Below, piece by piece: positions 6,843 to 14,035 of a stretch of DNA of 17,515 bases; position 1 is the first letter of the stretch, and every line of letters begins with the position of its first letter. Both the position numbers and the translations under genes were made by a program. The DNA is taken from contig SKWP01000144.1 of the NCBI GenBank assembly GCA_007128865.1, positions 1-17,515 of the forward strand, read 5' to 3'. The notes beneath the pieces were generated by a model, which saw nothing but the letters and a program-made list of their open reading frames with translations, had not been told where the DNA came from and searched no databases. This stretch comes from Paracoccaceae bacterium (GTDB lineage Bacteria > Pseudomonadota > Alphaproteobacteria > Rhodobacterales > Rhodobacteraceae).

Positions 6843-8174
6843 ATGACGGCCGGTGCCGCGCCGGTGTCCCGGCTCATGGGCTGGATTCTGGCGCTGCTCT
6901 GGCCCTTCACGCTCCTGCATATCCTGACGGGTGCCTATCCGCCGGTCACTGCGGCTGCGACGGGCCTTTTCCTTGTCTATCTGCTGTTGGCTCTGGCAAC
7001 GATGCACATGGCGGCAAGGGCGCTTTCGCTGTTGCTGGTGGCGGCCACCGCCGCGGTTGCCTGGACAGACGGCACCTGGGATCAGTCGCTTTCGGGTTTT
7101 CAGGGGGCGATGGTCTTTGCGGCGTTCCTGCCCTCGATCTTCCTTCTGCGAAACGCCTTTGCCGGCGATACCCGGCTGATCAGCTATCGCGATGCCGTCG
7201 CGGCAGCCACCCCCGAGCAGCAGAAGGGGCAGTTGCTGGTCGGTTCGCATGTGCTGGGCAGCACCCTGACCGTCGGGGCCTTTGCCATTCTTGCACCGGT
7301 CATTCCCGGTGATGCCTCGGCTGCGCATCGGCGCGATCTTGCGGTTGCGGCGATCTTCGGTGTCGGGCTTTCGGTGGTCTGGTCACCGGCCTTTGTCGCC
7401 ATGGCGGTGGTGACGGACTTCATGCCGGACGTGGCCTTGTGGAAGCTGGTGCTGCTGGGGCTGTTGATGGCGGCCATCGGCATCGGGCTGGCGATGCTGC
7501 GGGTGCGGACGCCGCAGCGCCTGCGGCTGGTGTTCAACGGCCTTTGGATGTTGCGCCACGTCGTGCCATGGGTGGCACTGGCGGCCTGCGTGATCATCCT
7601 CGCAAGCGCGGTTGCCAATGTGTCCACCCTCGTCGCGGCCAGCCTGACCCTGCCGCCGCTGGCCGCGCTGATGCTTGCCCTGCAGCCGGGCGCGATCCGC
7701 CGCGCGGCGCTTGTCCGTACACGCGGCAATCTCGACAACATGGGCGCCGAGATTTCGATTGTTGCCCTGGCCTTCACGCTGGGTGCGGTCATGCTGGCCA
7801 GCCCGACGGTGCAGCAAGTGGTTGCCGGCTTCCTCGGCCCCGGGATCCCGTCGTTGCTGCTCATTGCCGGGATCGTTGCGATCATGATGGCCGTCGTTCT
7901 GGTGGGTGGTCATCCGATCGTCATTGCCTCGATCCTGCTGGCCGTCTTTGCAAGCGCCGATACCGGTCTGGATTCGCTCTTCGTCGCCGCGGCGGTATTG
8001 CTGGGCTGGGGGTGCGGTTCGATGATCGCCCCGGCCGGGCTGATCATCATCGTATCGACAAGCATGTTCAACGTTACCCGGCGCGACGTGATCCTGAGCC
8101 GTCACGCATGGACGCTCGTGGCATTTGCAAGCGCGGGAATCGCGCTGCTGACGCTTCTGGATGCCGTTTTCTGA
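6843..8174 (+). CDS. Polytopic membrane protein, possible transporter
   Basis: A very hydrophobic protein of 443 residues with roughly 12 membrane segments by eye. I do not recognise its family with confidence. Two places look like re-entrant or substrate-site regions: SVVWSPAFVAMAVV (about residue 180) and GHPIVIASILLAVF followed by GCGSMIAPAGLIIIVSTSMF near the C-terminus. This repeat-like arrangement recalls secondary carriers of the ion-transporter superfamily (DcuC, GntP, CitMHS types). The ATG at 6843 is preferred to the GTG at 6834 because AGGGTGG at 6831-6837 is well placed for it. It is the last gene of the carboxyltransferase operon. It could import or export the acid or product of that module, or, by analogy with sodium-pumping decarboxylases, act as a membrane partner; nothing in the sequence shows the latter. 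Confidence 0.65.
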   Translation: MTAGAAPVSRLMGWILALLWPFTLLHILTGAYPPVTAAATGLFLVYLLLALATMHMAARALSLLLVAATAAVAWTDGTWDQSLSGFQGAMVFAAFLPSIFLLRNAFAGDTRLISYRDAVAAATPEQQKGQLLVGSHVLGSTLTVGAFAILAPVIPGDASAAHRRDLAVAAIFGVGLSVVWSPAFVAMAVVTDFMPDVALWKLVLLGLLMAAIGIGLAMLRVRTPQRLRLVFNGLWMLRHVVPWVALAACVIILASAVANVSTLVAASLTLPPLAALMLALQPGAIRRAALVRTRGNLDNMGAEISIVALAFTLGAVMLASPTVQQVVAGFLGPGIPSLLLIAGIVAIMMAVVLVGGHPIVIASILLAVFASADTGLDSLFVAAAVLLGWGCGSMIAPAGLIIIVSTSMFNVTRRDVILSRHAWTLVAFASAGIALLTLLDAVF

Positions 8175-8240
8175 CGGCTGACACGGGTTCGGGGCTGTGT
8201 CCCGGCGGCCCGGCGGAAAGTCTACATTCGCGGCAACGAA

Positions 8241-8274
8241 ATTGTTGACATCATGGTGCGCTTTCCTGCATCGT
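8241..8274 (+). promoter_or_regulatory. Candidate promoter/operator 2 (ATTGTTGACA motif)
   Basis: ATTGTTGACA at 8241-8250 matches copy 1 exactly over ten bases. TTGACA (8245-8250) is a perfect -35 hexamer, and CATCGT (8269-8274) lies 18 bases further on as a possible -10 with 3 of 6 matches. It is about 70 bases before the TAXI receptor gene, in an otherwise GC-rich spacer of 167 bases. Confidence 0.58.
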
Positions 8275-8341
8275 CCCATCGGGAACCGAACCGATGGCCG
8301 GCCATGCCACTGTCGCGTTCACCTTTGAAAGGGAGGAAACC

Positions 8342-9295
8342 ATGAAAGTCTTCGGCGCTGCAGTCGTATCGGCGGTTCTGGCCGTCTCGGCGGGGGGAAT
8401 GGCCCACGCCCAGCAGAACATCACGATCGGTGCTGCCTCGGTCGGCGGCACATTCTATGTCTGGGCCGGCGGCCTGGCCAATGTGCTGACCCGCGCAGGC
8501 ATCGACGCCAATGTGGAGGTTACCGGCGGCCCGCTGCACAATATCCAGCTTGTCGAGGCCGGCGAAATGCAGCTTGGCCTGACAACGGCCGCGCCCGCCT
8601 TCGAGGCCTTCCATGGCCTGGCATGGGCCGATGGCGAGGAATTCACCAATATCCGTGCCGTTCTGCCGATGTTCCCGAGCTTCTTTACCTGGTGGTCGCT
8701 GGAAGGCTCGGGCATCGAGTCCTATGAGGATCTGCACGGCAAGGTCGTGGCGATGGGGCCGGTCGGCGGTACGCCGGACACCTATGGCCGGCTGCTTTAT
8801 GACGTGACCGGGATAGCGCCTTCGCGGATCGTCAATGCCGGGTTCTCGGACATCGTGAACCTGCTGCGCGACCGTCAGATCGACGCGGCCTTTACCACCG
8901 CCGGCCTGCCCCACCCGGCCGTGGCCGAGACGGAATCGACCAATGCCATCCACCTGATCACCAGCCCGACCGAAGTGAGTGACGCATTCATCGAGGTCTA
9001 TCCCTACTTCGGCAAGGGTATGGTCCCGGCCGGCACCTATGCCGCCGTGACCGAGGATCAGGAGACGCTGACGATCTGGAACTTCCTGATCACCAGCGCC
9101 GAGATGTCGGATGATGCGGTCTACAACATCGTCAAGGCCGTCTACGACAACATGCCGGCGATGCTCGAGGCGCATCCCTCTTCCAGCTACATGACCTTCG
9201 ACAATGTCGGTCAGATCGCCATTCCGATGCACCCGGGTGCGATCCGCTACTTCGAAGAGCAGGGCGTCGAAATTCCCGACCGTCTGCGGCCCTGA
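8342..9295 (+). CDS. TRAP transporter TAXI-family solute receptor
   Basis: A periplasmic substrate-binding protein of 317 residues of the TAXI type, which delivers an organic anion to a fused TRAP permease. A clear Sec signal peptide (MKVFGAAVV...GMAHA) should be cut after Ala23 (AHA|QQ). The mature start ITIGAASVGGTFYVWAGGLA is the TAXI N-terminal signature, and later segments ELMQLGL-like EMQLGLTTAAP, GKVVAMGPVGGTPDTYGR and LLRDRQIDAAFTTAGLPHPAV also fit. The start is ATG 8342, preceded by GGGAGGA at 8331-8337; the frame is open further upstream but the extra residues would spoil the signal peptide. The permease gene follows after a hairpin. The ligand is unknown; by context it should be a substrate of the flanking pathway. 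Confidence 0.9.
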   Translation: MKVFGAAVVSAVLAVSAGGMAHAQQNITIGAASVGGTFYVWAGGLANVLTRAGIDANVEVTGGPLHNIQLVEAGEMQLGLTTAAPAFEAFHGLAWADGEEFTNIRAVLPMFPSFFTWWSLEGSGIESYEDLHGKVVAMGPVGGTPDTYGRLLYDVTGIAPSRIVNAGFSDIVNLLRDRQIDAAFTTAGLPHPAVAETESTNAIHLITSPTEVSDAFIEVYPYFGKGMVPAGTYAAVTEDQETLTIWNFLITSAEMSDDAVYNIVKAVYDNMPAMLEAHPSSSYMTFDNVGQIAIPMHPGAIRYFEEQGVEIPDRLRP

Positions 9296-9313
9296 GCATG
9301 TAGACTGACGTTG

Positions 9314-9342
9314 GCGCCGGAGGCCCGCACGGCCTCCGGCGC
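9314..9342 (+). other. Strong hairpin between TAXI receptor and permease genes
   Basis: GCGCCGGAGGCC (9314-9325) and GGCCTCCGGCGC (9331-9342) form a perfect 12-bp stem with a 5-base loop (CGCAC). It begins 18 bases after the receptor stop and is not followed by a T-run. Such structures in transporter operons commonly protect the upstream message or reduce read-through, so that more receptor than permease is made. Confidence 0.75.
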
Positions 9343-9368
9343 ATCAACATTGCGCCTCGGGAAACCTC

Positions 9369-11237
9369 ATGCAGAACGACCTTTTCAGCCTGTCACTGCC
9401 CGTGCGGGTGGCTGCCCTGACGCTTGGCCTCGCGATTGCCGCGTTTCACTTCTATGCGCTGGTGATCGAGCCGCTGCCGCCCTACATCTTTCGCGCCTGG
9501 CATCTGGCCCTGCTCGTCGCCTTTGCGGGGGTTCTTTCGCTGGCGTCCGACAAGGCGTTCATCCGCTATACCGGCGTGCTTCTGGGCATCGCTGCGGTCT
9601 GCGGGGCGTTCTACATAACCAGTGACCTGCGCGGCCTGACAATGCGCGCCGGCGTCCGGCCGAACGACATGGACGTGATCCTTGCCACGGTCACGCTGGT
9701 TGCGGTGCTCGAGGTGACGCGGCGCACGGCCGGGAACGCCATCTTCATCCTCGCGCTCATCGCCGTGGTCTACGGGCTGTACGGCAACCTTCTGCCGGCG
9801 CTGGTGGGCCACCGCGGTTACAGTTTCGAGCGGCTGGTAACCTATCTTTTCACCACCAACGGCATCTTCAACATCCCGCTGGGGTCTTCTGCAACCTTCA
9901 TCTACCTCTTCGTGCTGTTCGGCAGCCTGATGATGGCCTCGGGCGCCGGCGACTACCTGATCAAGCTGGCGATGTCGCTGACCGGTCGCGCGCGCGGCGG
10001 TCCGGCCAAGGTGGCCGTCGTCTCGAGCGCCTTCTTCGGCATGATCAACGGCACATCGGCCGGCAATGTGGTCGCCACCGGATCGATGACCATCCCGCTG
10101 ATGAAGAAGGCGGGATACACCCCGCGCATGGCATCGGGGATCGAGGCAAGCGCGTCCAGCGGCGGGCAGATCCTGCCGCCGGTGATGGGGGCGGCGGCCT
10201 TCCTGATGGTCGACATGACGGGCATCTCCTATTCCACGATCATCATCGCGGCGACGATCCCGGCGATGCTGTATTTCCTGGCCGTGTTCGCGATGTCGCA
10301 TTTCGAGGCGGTCAACAGCGGCATTGGCGGCGTTGACGCGCCCGAACTGCGCGCCACCGGGCGGCAACTGCTGACCGGCGTGTTCTTCCTTGCGCCGCCG
10401 GCGGTGCTGATCGTTTCGCTGCTGTATGTGGGCACGTCGATCATCATGGCCGGGATCTATGCAATTGCCGCCACCTTCCTGGTCAGCTGGCTGACGCGCG
10501 ACCAGCGCATCGGCCCCTGGCGGGCCTCTGTGGCCAGCTTCGACGCGGCCAAGGCCATCGTGCCGATTGCAGCGACCTGTGCCACGGCGGGCATCATCAT
10601 GGGCGTGCTGAACCTCACGGGGATGGGGCTCAAGATCGCATCGGTGATCGTGATGCTGACCGACGGCAATCTGTTCTGGACACTGGTCATGGCGATGATC
10701 GTGACCATCGTGCTGGGCATGGGGCTGCCGACGGTGGCCGCCTATGCGATCACCGGTACCGTGGTGGCGCCGGCGATCGTGCGCCTGGGCGTGGAGCCGA
10801 TCGCGGCGCATCTGTTCGTTCTGTATTTCGCGGCCATGTCGGCCATCACGCCGCCGGTGGCGCTGGCCAGTTATGCCGCCGCCGCGGTGGGGCGCGCATC
10901 GGTCTGGGATGTGTCGCTGACCGCGTTCAAGCTTGGCCTCGTCGGCTTTATCGCGCCGTTCCTGTTCGTGTACCGCCCTCAGCTGCTGATGTCGGGGTCG
11001 ACCACGGGCATCCTGTACGAGACGGTGGTTTCGGTCATCGCGGTGCTGGCGCTGGCGGCTGCATTGCAGCTGCGGGCGAGGGTCCGCCTGGCGCGTCCGA
11101 TCTGGCTGTGCGCCGGTGGCACGCTGCTGCTGCCCAGTGTTCCGGTGACGATGGCCGCGCTGGCGGTCATTGCCGCGACAACGGTCTGGGAGGTTCGCGC
11201 ACGGCGCGCCGAGGCGCTTCAGGCGTCAGCGACATGA
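9369..11237 (+). CDS. TRAP transporter permease, 4TM/12TM fusion
   Basis: An inner-membrane permease of 622 residues in which the small (DctQ-like, 4 TM) and large (DctM-like, 12 TM) TRAP subunits are fused, the usual arrangement for TAXI systems. It drives solute uptake with an ion gradient. The large-subunit core is unmistakable: FVLFGSLMMASGAGDYLI, then GMINGTSAGNVVATGS (about residue 224), ASASSGGQILPPVMGAAAF (about 258-276), and in the second half GMGLPTVAAYAITGTVVAPA and MSAITPPVALASYAAAAV. The N-terminal third supplies the extra helices. ATG 9369 has GGGAAA a few bases upstream. It is transcribed with the TAXI receptor and is the last gene of that unit, facing the GntR gene. Confidence 0.92.
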   Translation: MQNDLFSLSLPVRVAALTLGLAIAAFHFYALVIEPLPPYIFRAWHLALLVAFAGVLSLASDKAFIRYTGVLLGIAAVCGAFYITSDLRGLTMRAGVRPNDMDVILATVTLVAVLEVTRRTAGNAIFILALIAVVYGLYGNLLPALVGHRGYSFERLVTYLFTTNGIFNIPLGSSATFIYLFVLFGSLMMASGAGDYLIKLAMSLTGRARGGPAKVAVVSSAFFGMINGTSAGNVVATGSMTIPLMKKAGYTPRMASGIEASASSGGQILPPVMGAAAFLMVDMTGISYSTIIIAATIPAMLYFLAVFAMSHFEAVNSGIGGVDAPELRATGRQLLTGVFFLAPPAVLIVSLLYVGTSIIMAGIYAIAATFLVSWLTRDQRIGPWRASVASFDAAKAIVPIAATCATAGIIMGVLNLTGMGLKIASVIVMLTDGNLFWTLVMAMIVTIVLGMGLPTVAAYAITGTVVAPAIVRLGVEPIAAHLFVLYFAAMSAITPPVALASYAAAAVGRASVWDVSLTAFKLGLVGFIAPFLFVYRPQLLMSGSTTGILYETVVSVIAVLALAAALQLRARVRLARPIWLCAGGTLLLPSVPVTMAALAVIAATTVWEVRARRAEALQASAT

Positions 11238-11396
11238 GCCAAAGCCGGCGCAATCGCCCCGGTTGCAACGTGGCGCAGCGCCGTGATCGGCGACCGGGGC
11301 AGCCCGCCTTGCGGAGTTTCGCGCCGCAGGGCGCCGCAAGCCGCGCCGTCACCGCGCTTTTTCGGCCCCATGCCGCGCGTTGCAGCAGCTTTCGTC
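11238..11396. other. Convergent spacer between permease and GntR genes
   Basis: About 160 bases between two converging genes. A small GC stem (GCGCC/GGCGC, near 11321-11335) is present, but no clear intrinsic terminator with a T-run. An open frame starting at an ATGA overlap with the permease stop (11234) encodes only an Arg-rich string and is not taken as a gene. Confidence 0.4.
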
Positions 11397-12092
11397 TTAC
11401 AGGATGAAGCTGCGATACCGTTCCAGCCAGTCCCGGGCGCTGCGGATGATGCGTTTCTTGGTCAACTCGGCGTTCGCCGCATCGCCGGAACGCATGAAAT
11501 GAAGCATTTCCAGATGCATCTTGCGGCCCGCGGCCGCGCGCCCCGGCAGCAAGGTGACCCGGAGCTTGATCAGATGCGTCTTGTCGAGCACCAGATCGAG
11601 GAAATGGGCGGCATGGGAATTGTCGGCCCAGTCGATGGTTTCCTTGCGCAGGTCTTCGAGGGCGTCGCTGTAGCGGGCGATGTCGCCTTTCTCGATGGCC
11701 CGCTCCATGTCGTCGCCGAAGCGTTCGATATGGGGGAGCCAGACCTCGGGCGGGGCCCTGCGCGTGGCTTCGCGCACGCACAGCCCTTCGAGGGCCACGC
11801 GCACGTCGAAAATCTCGTAGATTTCCTTGAATTCCAGCTTGGCAACGACGGCGCCGCGGTTGGGAACCCGGGTTATGAGCCCGCGCTGTTCCAGTGTCCC
11901 CAGGATCTCGCGCACGGCTGAGCGCGAGATGTTGAACTGATTGGCAAGCTCGACCTCCTGCAACCGGGCTCCGGGCGGAAGCTCGTGATCCGCGATGCGT
12001 TTGCGCAGGATCTGCACGATGTCCTCGGCGCGGCCCTTGCGGTCCTGGGGCGGTATCGGTTCGGCGTCTGTCTGCGAAGTCTTTTCTGCCAT
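11397..12092 (-). CDS. GntR-family transcriptional regulator (FCD domain)
   Basis: A repressor-type regulator of 231 residues. The N-terminal winged helix is typical: ILRKRIADHELPPGARLQEVELANQF, then SRSAVREILGTLEQRGLITRVPNRGAVV. A helical FCD effector domain follows (EIYEIFDVRVALEGLCVREA onward). Of the residues that bind metal in many FCD proteins, the Asp and first His of the D-x3-H pair appear to be Leu and Arg, and the last His is Ile (RIIRSARDW). Only the His in the segment KMHLEMLHFM remains, so effector binding may not use a metal. The start is ATG 12092, with GGAAAG just before it; an upstream TTG at 12122 is less likely. The gene is divergent from the TPP operon and lies between two operons that share the TTGTTGACA motif, so it is the obvious local regulator, but binding is inferred. 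Confidence 0.88.
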   Translation of the reverse strand: MAEKTSQTDAEPIPPQDRKGRAEDIVQILRKRIADHELPPGARLQEVELANQFNISRSAVREILGTLEQRGLITRVPNRGAVVAKLEFKEIYEIFDVRVALEGLCVREATRRAPPEVWLPHIERFGDDMERAIEKGDIARYSDALEDLRKETIDWADNSHAAHFLDLVLDKTHLIKLRVTLLPGRAAAGRKMHLEMLHFMRSGDAANAELTKKRIIRSARDWLERYRSFIL

Positions 12093-12234
12093 GTGCTTTC
12101 CGGTTTCGATTGCGCGTTTCAATGCCGGGACGGCGACGAACGGCCGCGTGCATGCATGCCCCGGTATCGAACCTTTCTGGTCTGACTACACCAGCCGGCC
12201 TGTCGCGTCACTAGCCATCAGAAATGGCCACAAC

Positions 12235-12268
12235 TTTGTTGACATAAATGTTCCTGTCGCCCTATCAT
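12235..12268 (+). promoter_or_regulatory. Candidate promoter/operator 3 (TTTGTTGACA motif)
   Basis: TTTGTTGACA at 12235-12244 matches copies 1 and 2 at nine of ten bases. TTGACA (12239-12244), an 18-base spacer and TATCAT (12263-12268, 5 of 6 matches to the -10 consensus) make a strong sigma-70-type promoter. It lies in the 257-base region between the GntR gene and the TPP gene, about 80 bases before the TPP start. A regulator bound to TGTTGACA would cover the -35 element and repress. Confidence 0.68.
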
Positions 12269-12349
12269 TGGTTTGGCACGCAATGCCATCGGTGCAAACT
12301 GCCCGGGCGGCGGCCTTGAATTCATCCTGCGTCATGGAGGAAGTCCCAG

Positions 12350-14032
12350 ATGGCGAAGCTGAGCGGCGGCAAGGCTGCGGTCGAAACGCTGAGAGCGAAT
12401 GGTGTGGACACGGTGTTCGGCCTGATCGGCTCTGCCACCATGGAAATGTTCGATGCGCTGTATGATGCCCGGGATATCCGCTTCATCGGTGTGCGTGACG
12501 AACGGACCGGAACGCACATGGCGGACGGTTACGCGCGGGCAAGCGGGCGCGCCGGTGTCATACTGGCGGGCCAGAACGGCCCGGGTGTGACCAATCTCGT
12601 CACCGGCATTGCCCAGGCCCGTGCGGCCTATTCGCCGGTAATCGCCCTGGCCGGTGCGCTTGCATCGGGCCATGTGCAGCGCGACGCCTTTCAGGAAGTG
12701 GACCAGATGGCCCTCTTTCATCCCATCACCAAGAAGACCTTTCATGCCAATGCACCGGCACGGGTGCCCGAGATCATGAACGAGGCTTTCCGCACGGCGC
12801 TTTCCCCGCGCCGGGGGCCGGTGCTGGTGAACCTGCCGCGGGATGTGCTGGCCGGTGAGGCCGAATTCGACGCGATCCCGTCATCCGGGGTCGAGCGTGT
12901 CGGCACCGGCCTGCGCGGCGATGAAGCCAGCGTTCGGGAAGCGGCCGAATTGCTGCGGAACGCCCGCAGGCCGCTGGTCATCGCCGGCGCCGGCCTGAAG
13001 ACTGCAGCCGCGCAGGCACAGCTGCTTGCCTTTGCCGAAGCCGCCGCGATTCCGGTCGCGGCATCGCCGGGGCATGGCGACGTGCTGCCTTTCGATCATC
13101 CGCTCAACGCCGGCCAGGTCGGCCCGCGCGGAAACGAGGTCGCCTCGCGGATGGCGCGCGAGGCCGATGTCATCCTCGCGCTGGGGACGCGGCTGGGCTT
13201 CAACTCGACGTTCTTCAGCTACGACAACCTCAATCGTGATGCCCGGATCATCCATGTGGAAATCGAGCCCACGGCCCTGGGGCGGTATTTCCCGGCCGCG
13301 GTTTCGATCTGGGGCGACGCCGCGGCAGTGGTGACGGAACTCGGCCGGCTGACGGGCAAGTGCGAGCAGGCAGGCGAATGGCTGGAACGTTTCGCGGCAG
13401 AGCGCGCCGCCTATCGCAGCGCCCGCGACACGATAACCACGGGCACGCAGCGACCGATCAGCGCGGAAACCATGTTCAAGGCGCTGCGCGATTCGGCGCC
13501 GCGCGATGCCATGTACACCATGGATGCGGGTACGCTGTGCCTGCAGGCGACCGAGCGGCTGAACTACCACCAGGTGCCGGCGCTGTTCACGCCGCTTGAT
13601 TTCGGGCTGGTCGGGTTTTCCTTTGCCTGCGGGCTCGGGGTCAAGCTGGCCTGCCCCGACCGCCCGGTGATCAGCCTGCACGGTGACGGCGGCTTCAGCA
13701 TGAGCGCGTCGGAACTGGCGACGGCGGTCGAGCACGGGATCAATACCGTTACCATCGTCATGAACAACCATTGCTGGGGCGCCGAAAAGGCCTATCAGCG
13801 CGACTTCTTCGGCGGCCGCTATATCGGCGCCGATATCCGCAACCCGCCTTTCGACCAGCTGGCCCGGCTGCACGGGGCCCATGGTATCCGGGTCGAAGAC
13901 CCGGCCGACCTGTCGGATGCGATCCGCGAAGCTCTGGGATGCGGCAAGCCCGCCGTGATCGACGTCGAGATGGATCCGAACGCGCTTTACAGCTTCCGCA
14001 GGGATTCCTTTGCGCATCGGGCCAAGGGTTAG
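12350..14032 (+). CDS. TPP-dependent enzyme resembling sulfoacetaldehyde acetyltransferase (Xsc)
   Basis: A thiamine-diphosphate enzyme of 560 residues of the acetolactate synthase superfamily. Three domains are visible: an N-terminal PYR domain with the cofactor-activating Glu51 (VRDERTGTHMADGYARASGR), a central domain, and a C-terminal PP domain with the TPP/Mg motif GDGG (about 445-448) to NN (472-473). Segments such as QNGPGVTNLVT, FQEVDQM (114-120), CWGAEKAYQRDFF and the terminal FRRDS recall Xsc more than acetolactate synthase. Xsc converts sulfoacetaldehyde and phosphate to acetyl phosphate and sulfite, but typical members are somewhat longer, and no phosphotransacetylase, taurine or sulfite genes are nearby. 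It begins the operon with a GMC oxidoreductase and a CMD protein; GGAGGAAG precedes ATG 12350. The superfamily is certain, the Xsc resemblance is from memory of motifs, and the substrate is open. Confidence 0.82.
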   Translation: MAKLSGGKAAVETLRANGVDTVFGLIGSATMEMFDALYDARDIRFIGVRDERTGTHMADGYARASGRAGVILAGQNGPGVTNLVTGIAQARAAYSPVIALAGALASGHVQRDAFQEVDQMALFHPITKKTFHANAPARVPEIMNEAFRTALSPRRGPVLVNLPRDVLAGEAEFDAIPSSGVERVGTGLRGDEASVREAAELLRNARRPLVIAGAGLKTAAAQAQLLAFAEAAAIPVAASPGHGDVLPFDHPLNAGQVGPRGNEVASRMAREADVILALGTRLGFNSTFFSYDNLNRDARIIHVEIEPTALGRYFPAAVSIWGDAAAVVTELGRLTGKCEQAGEWLERFAAERAAYRSARDTITTGTQRPISAETMFKALRDSAPRDAMYTMDAGTLCLQATERLNYHQVPALFTPLDFGLVGFSFACGLGVKLACPDRPVISLHGDGGFSMSASELATAVEHGINTVTIVMNNHCWGAEKAYQRDFFGGRYIGADIRNPPFDQLARLHGAHGIRVEDPADLSDAIREALGCGKPAVIDVEMDPNALYSFRRDSFAHRAKG

Positions 14033-14035
14033 GTC

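Noticed and set aside
3512..6910. Very long antisense open frame (over 1100 codons) on the minus strand
   Set aside because: It lies opposite two carboxyltransferases and the biotin carrier, all with clear motifs. Long antisense frames are expected in high-GC DNA with strong codon bias, and its translation is Arg/His/Gly-rich with no recognisable domain.
9393..10811. 472-codon antisense frame opposite the TRAP permease
   Set aside because: The translation is His/Arg/Gln-rich, as expected from the complement of hydrophobic codons; the permease call is secure.
11234..11407. Short plus-strand frame starting in an ATGA overlap with the permease stop
   Set aside because: It encodes about 57 Arg/Ser-rich residues without any recognisable feature and runs into the 3' end of the GntR gene; ATGA overlaps occur by chance.
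2023..14032. Oxalate catabolism (CoA-transferase plus TPP decarboxylase)
   Set aside because: A CaiB-type transferase and a TPP enzyme recall the formyl-CoA transferase/oxalyl-CoA decarboxylase pair. However, the TPP enzyme has Xsc-like rather than oxalyl-CoA decarboxylase-like segments, and the genes are in separate operons with carboxyltransferases, which oxalate breakdown does not need.
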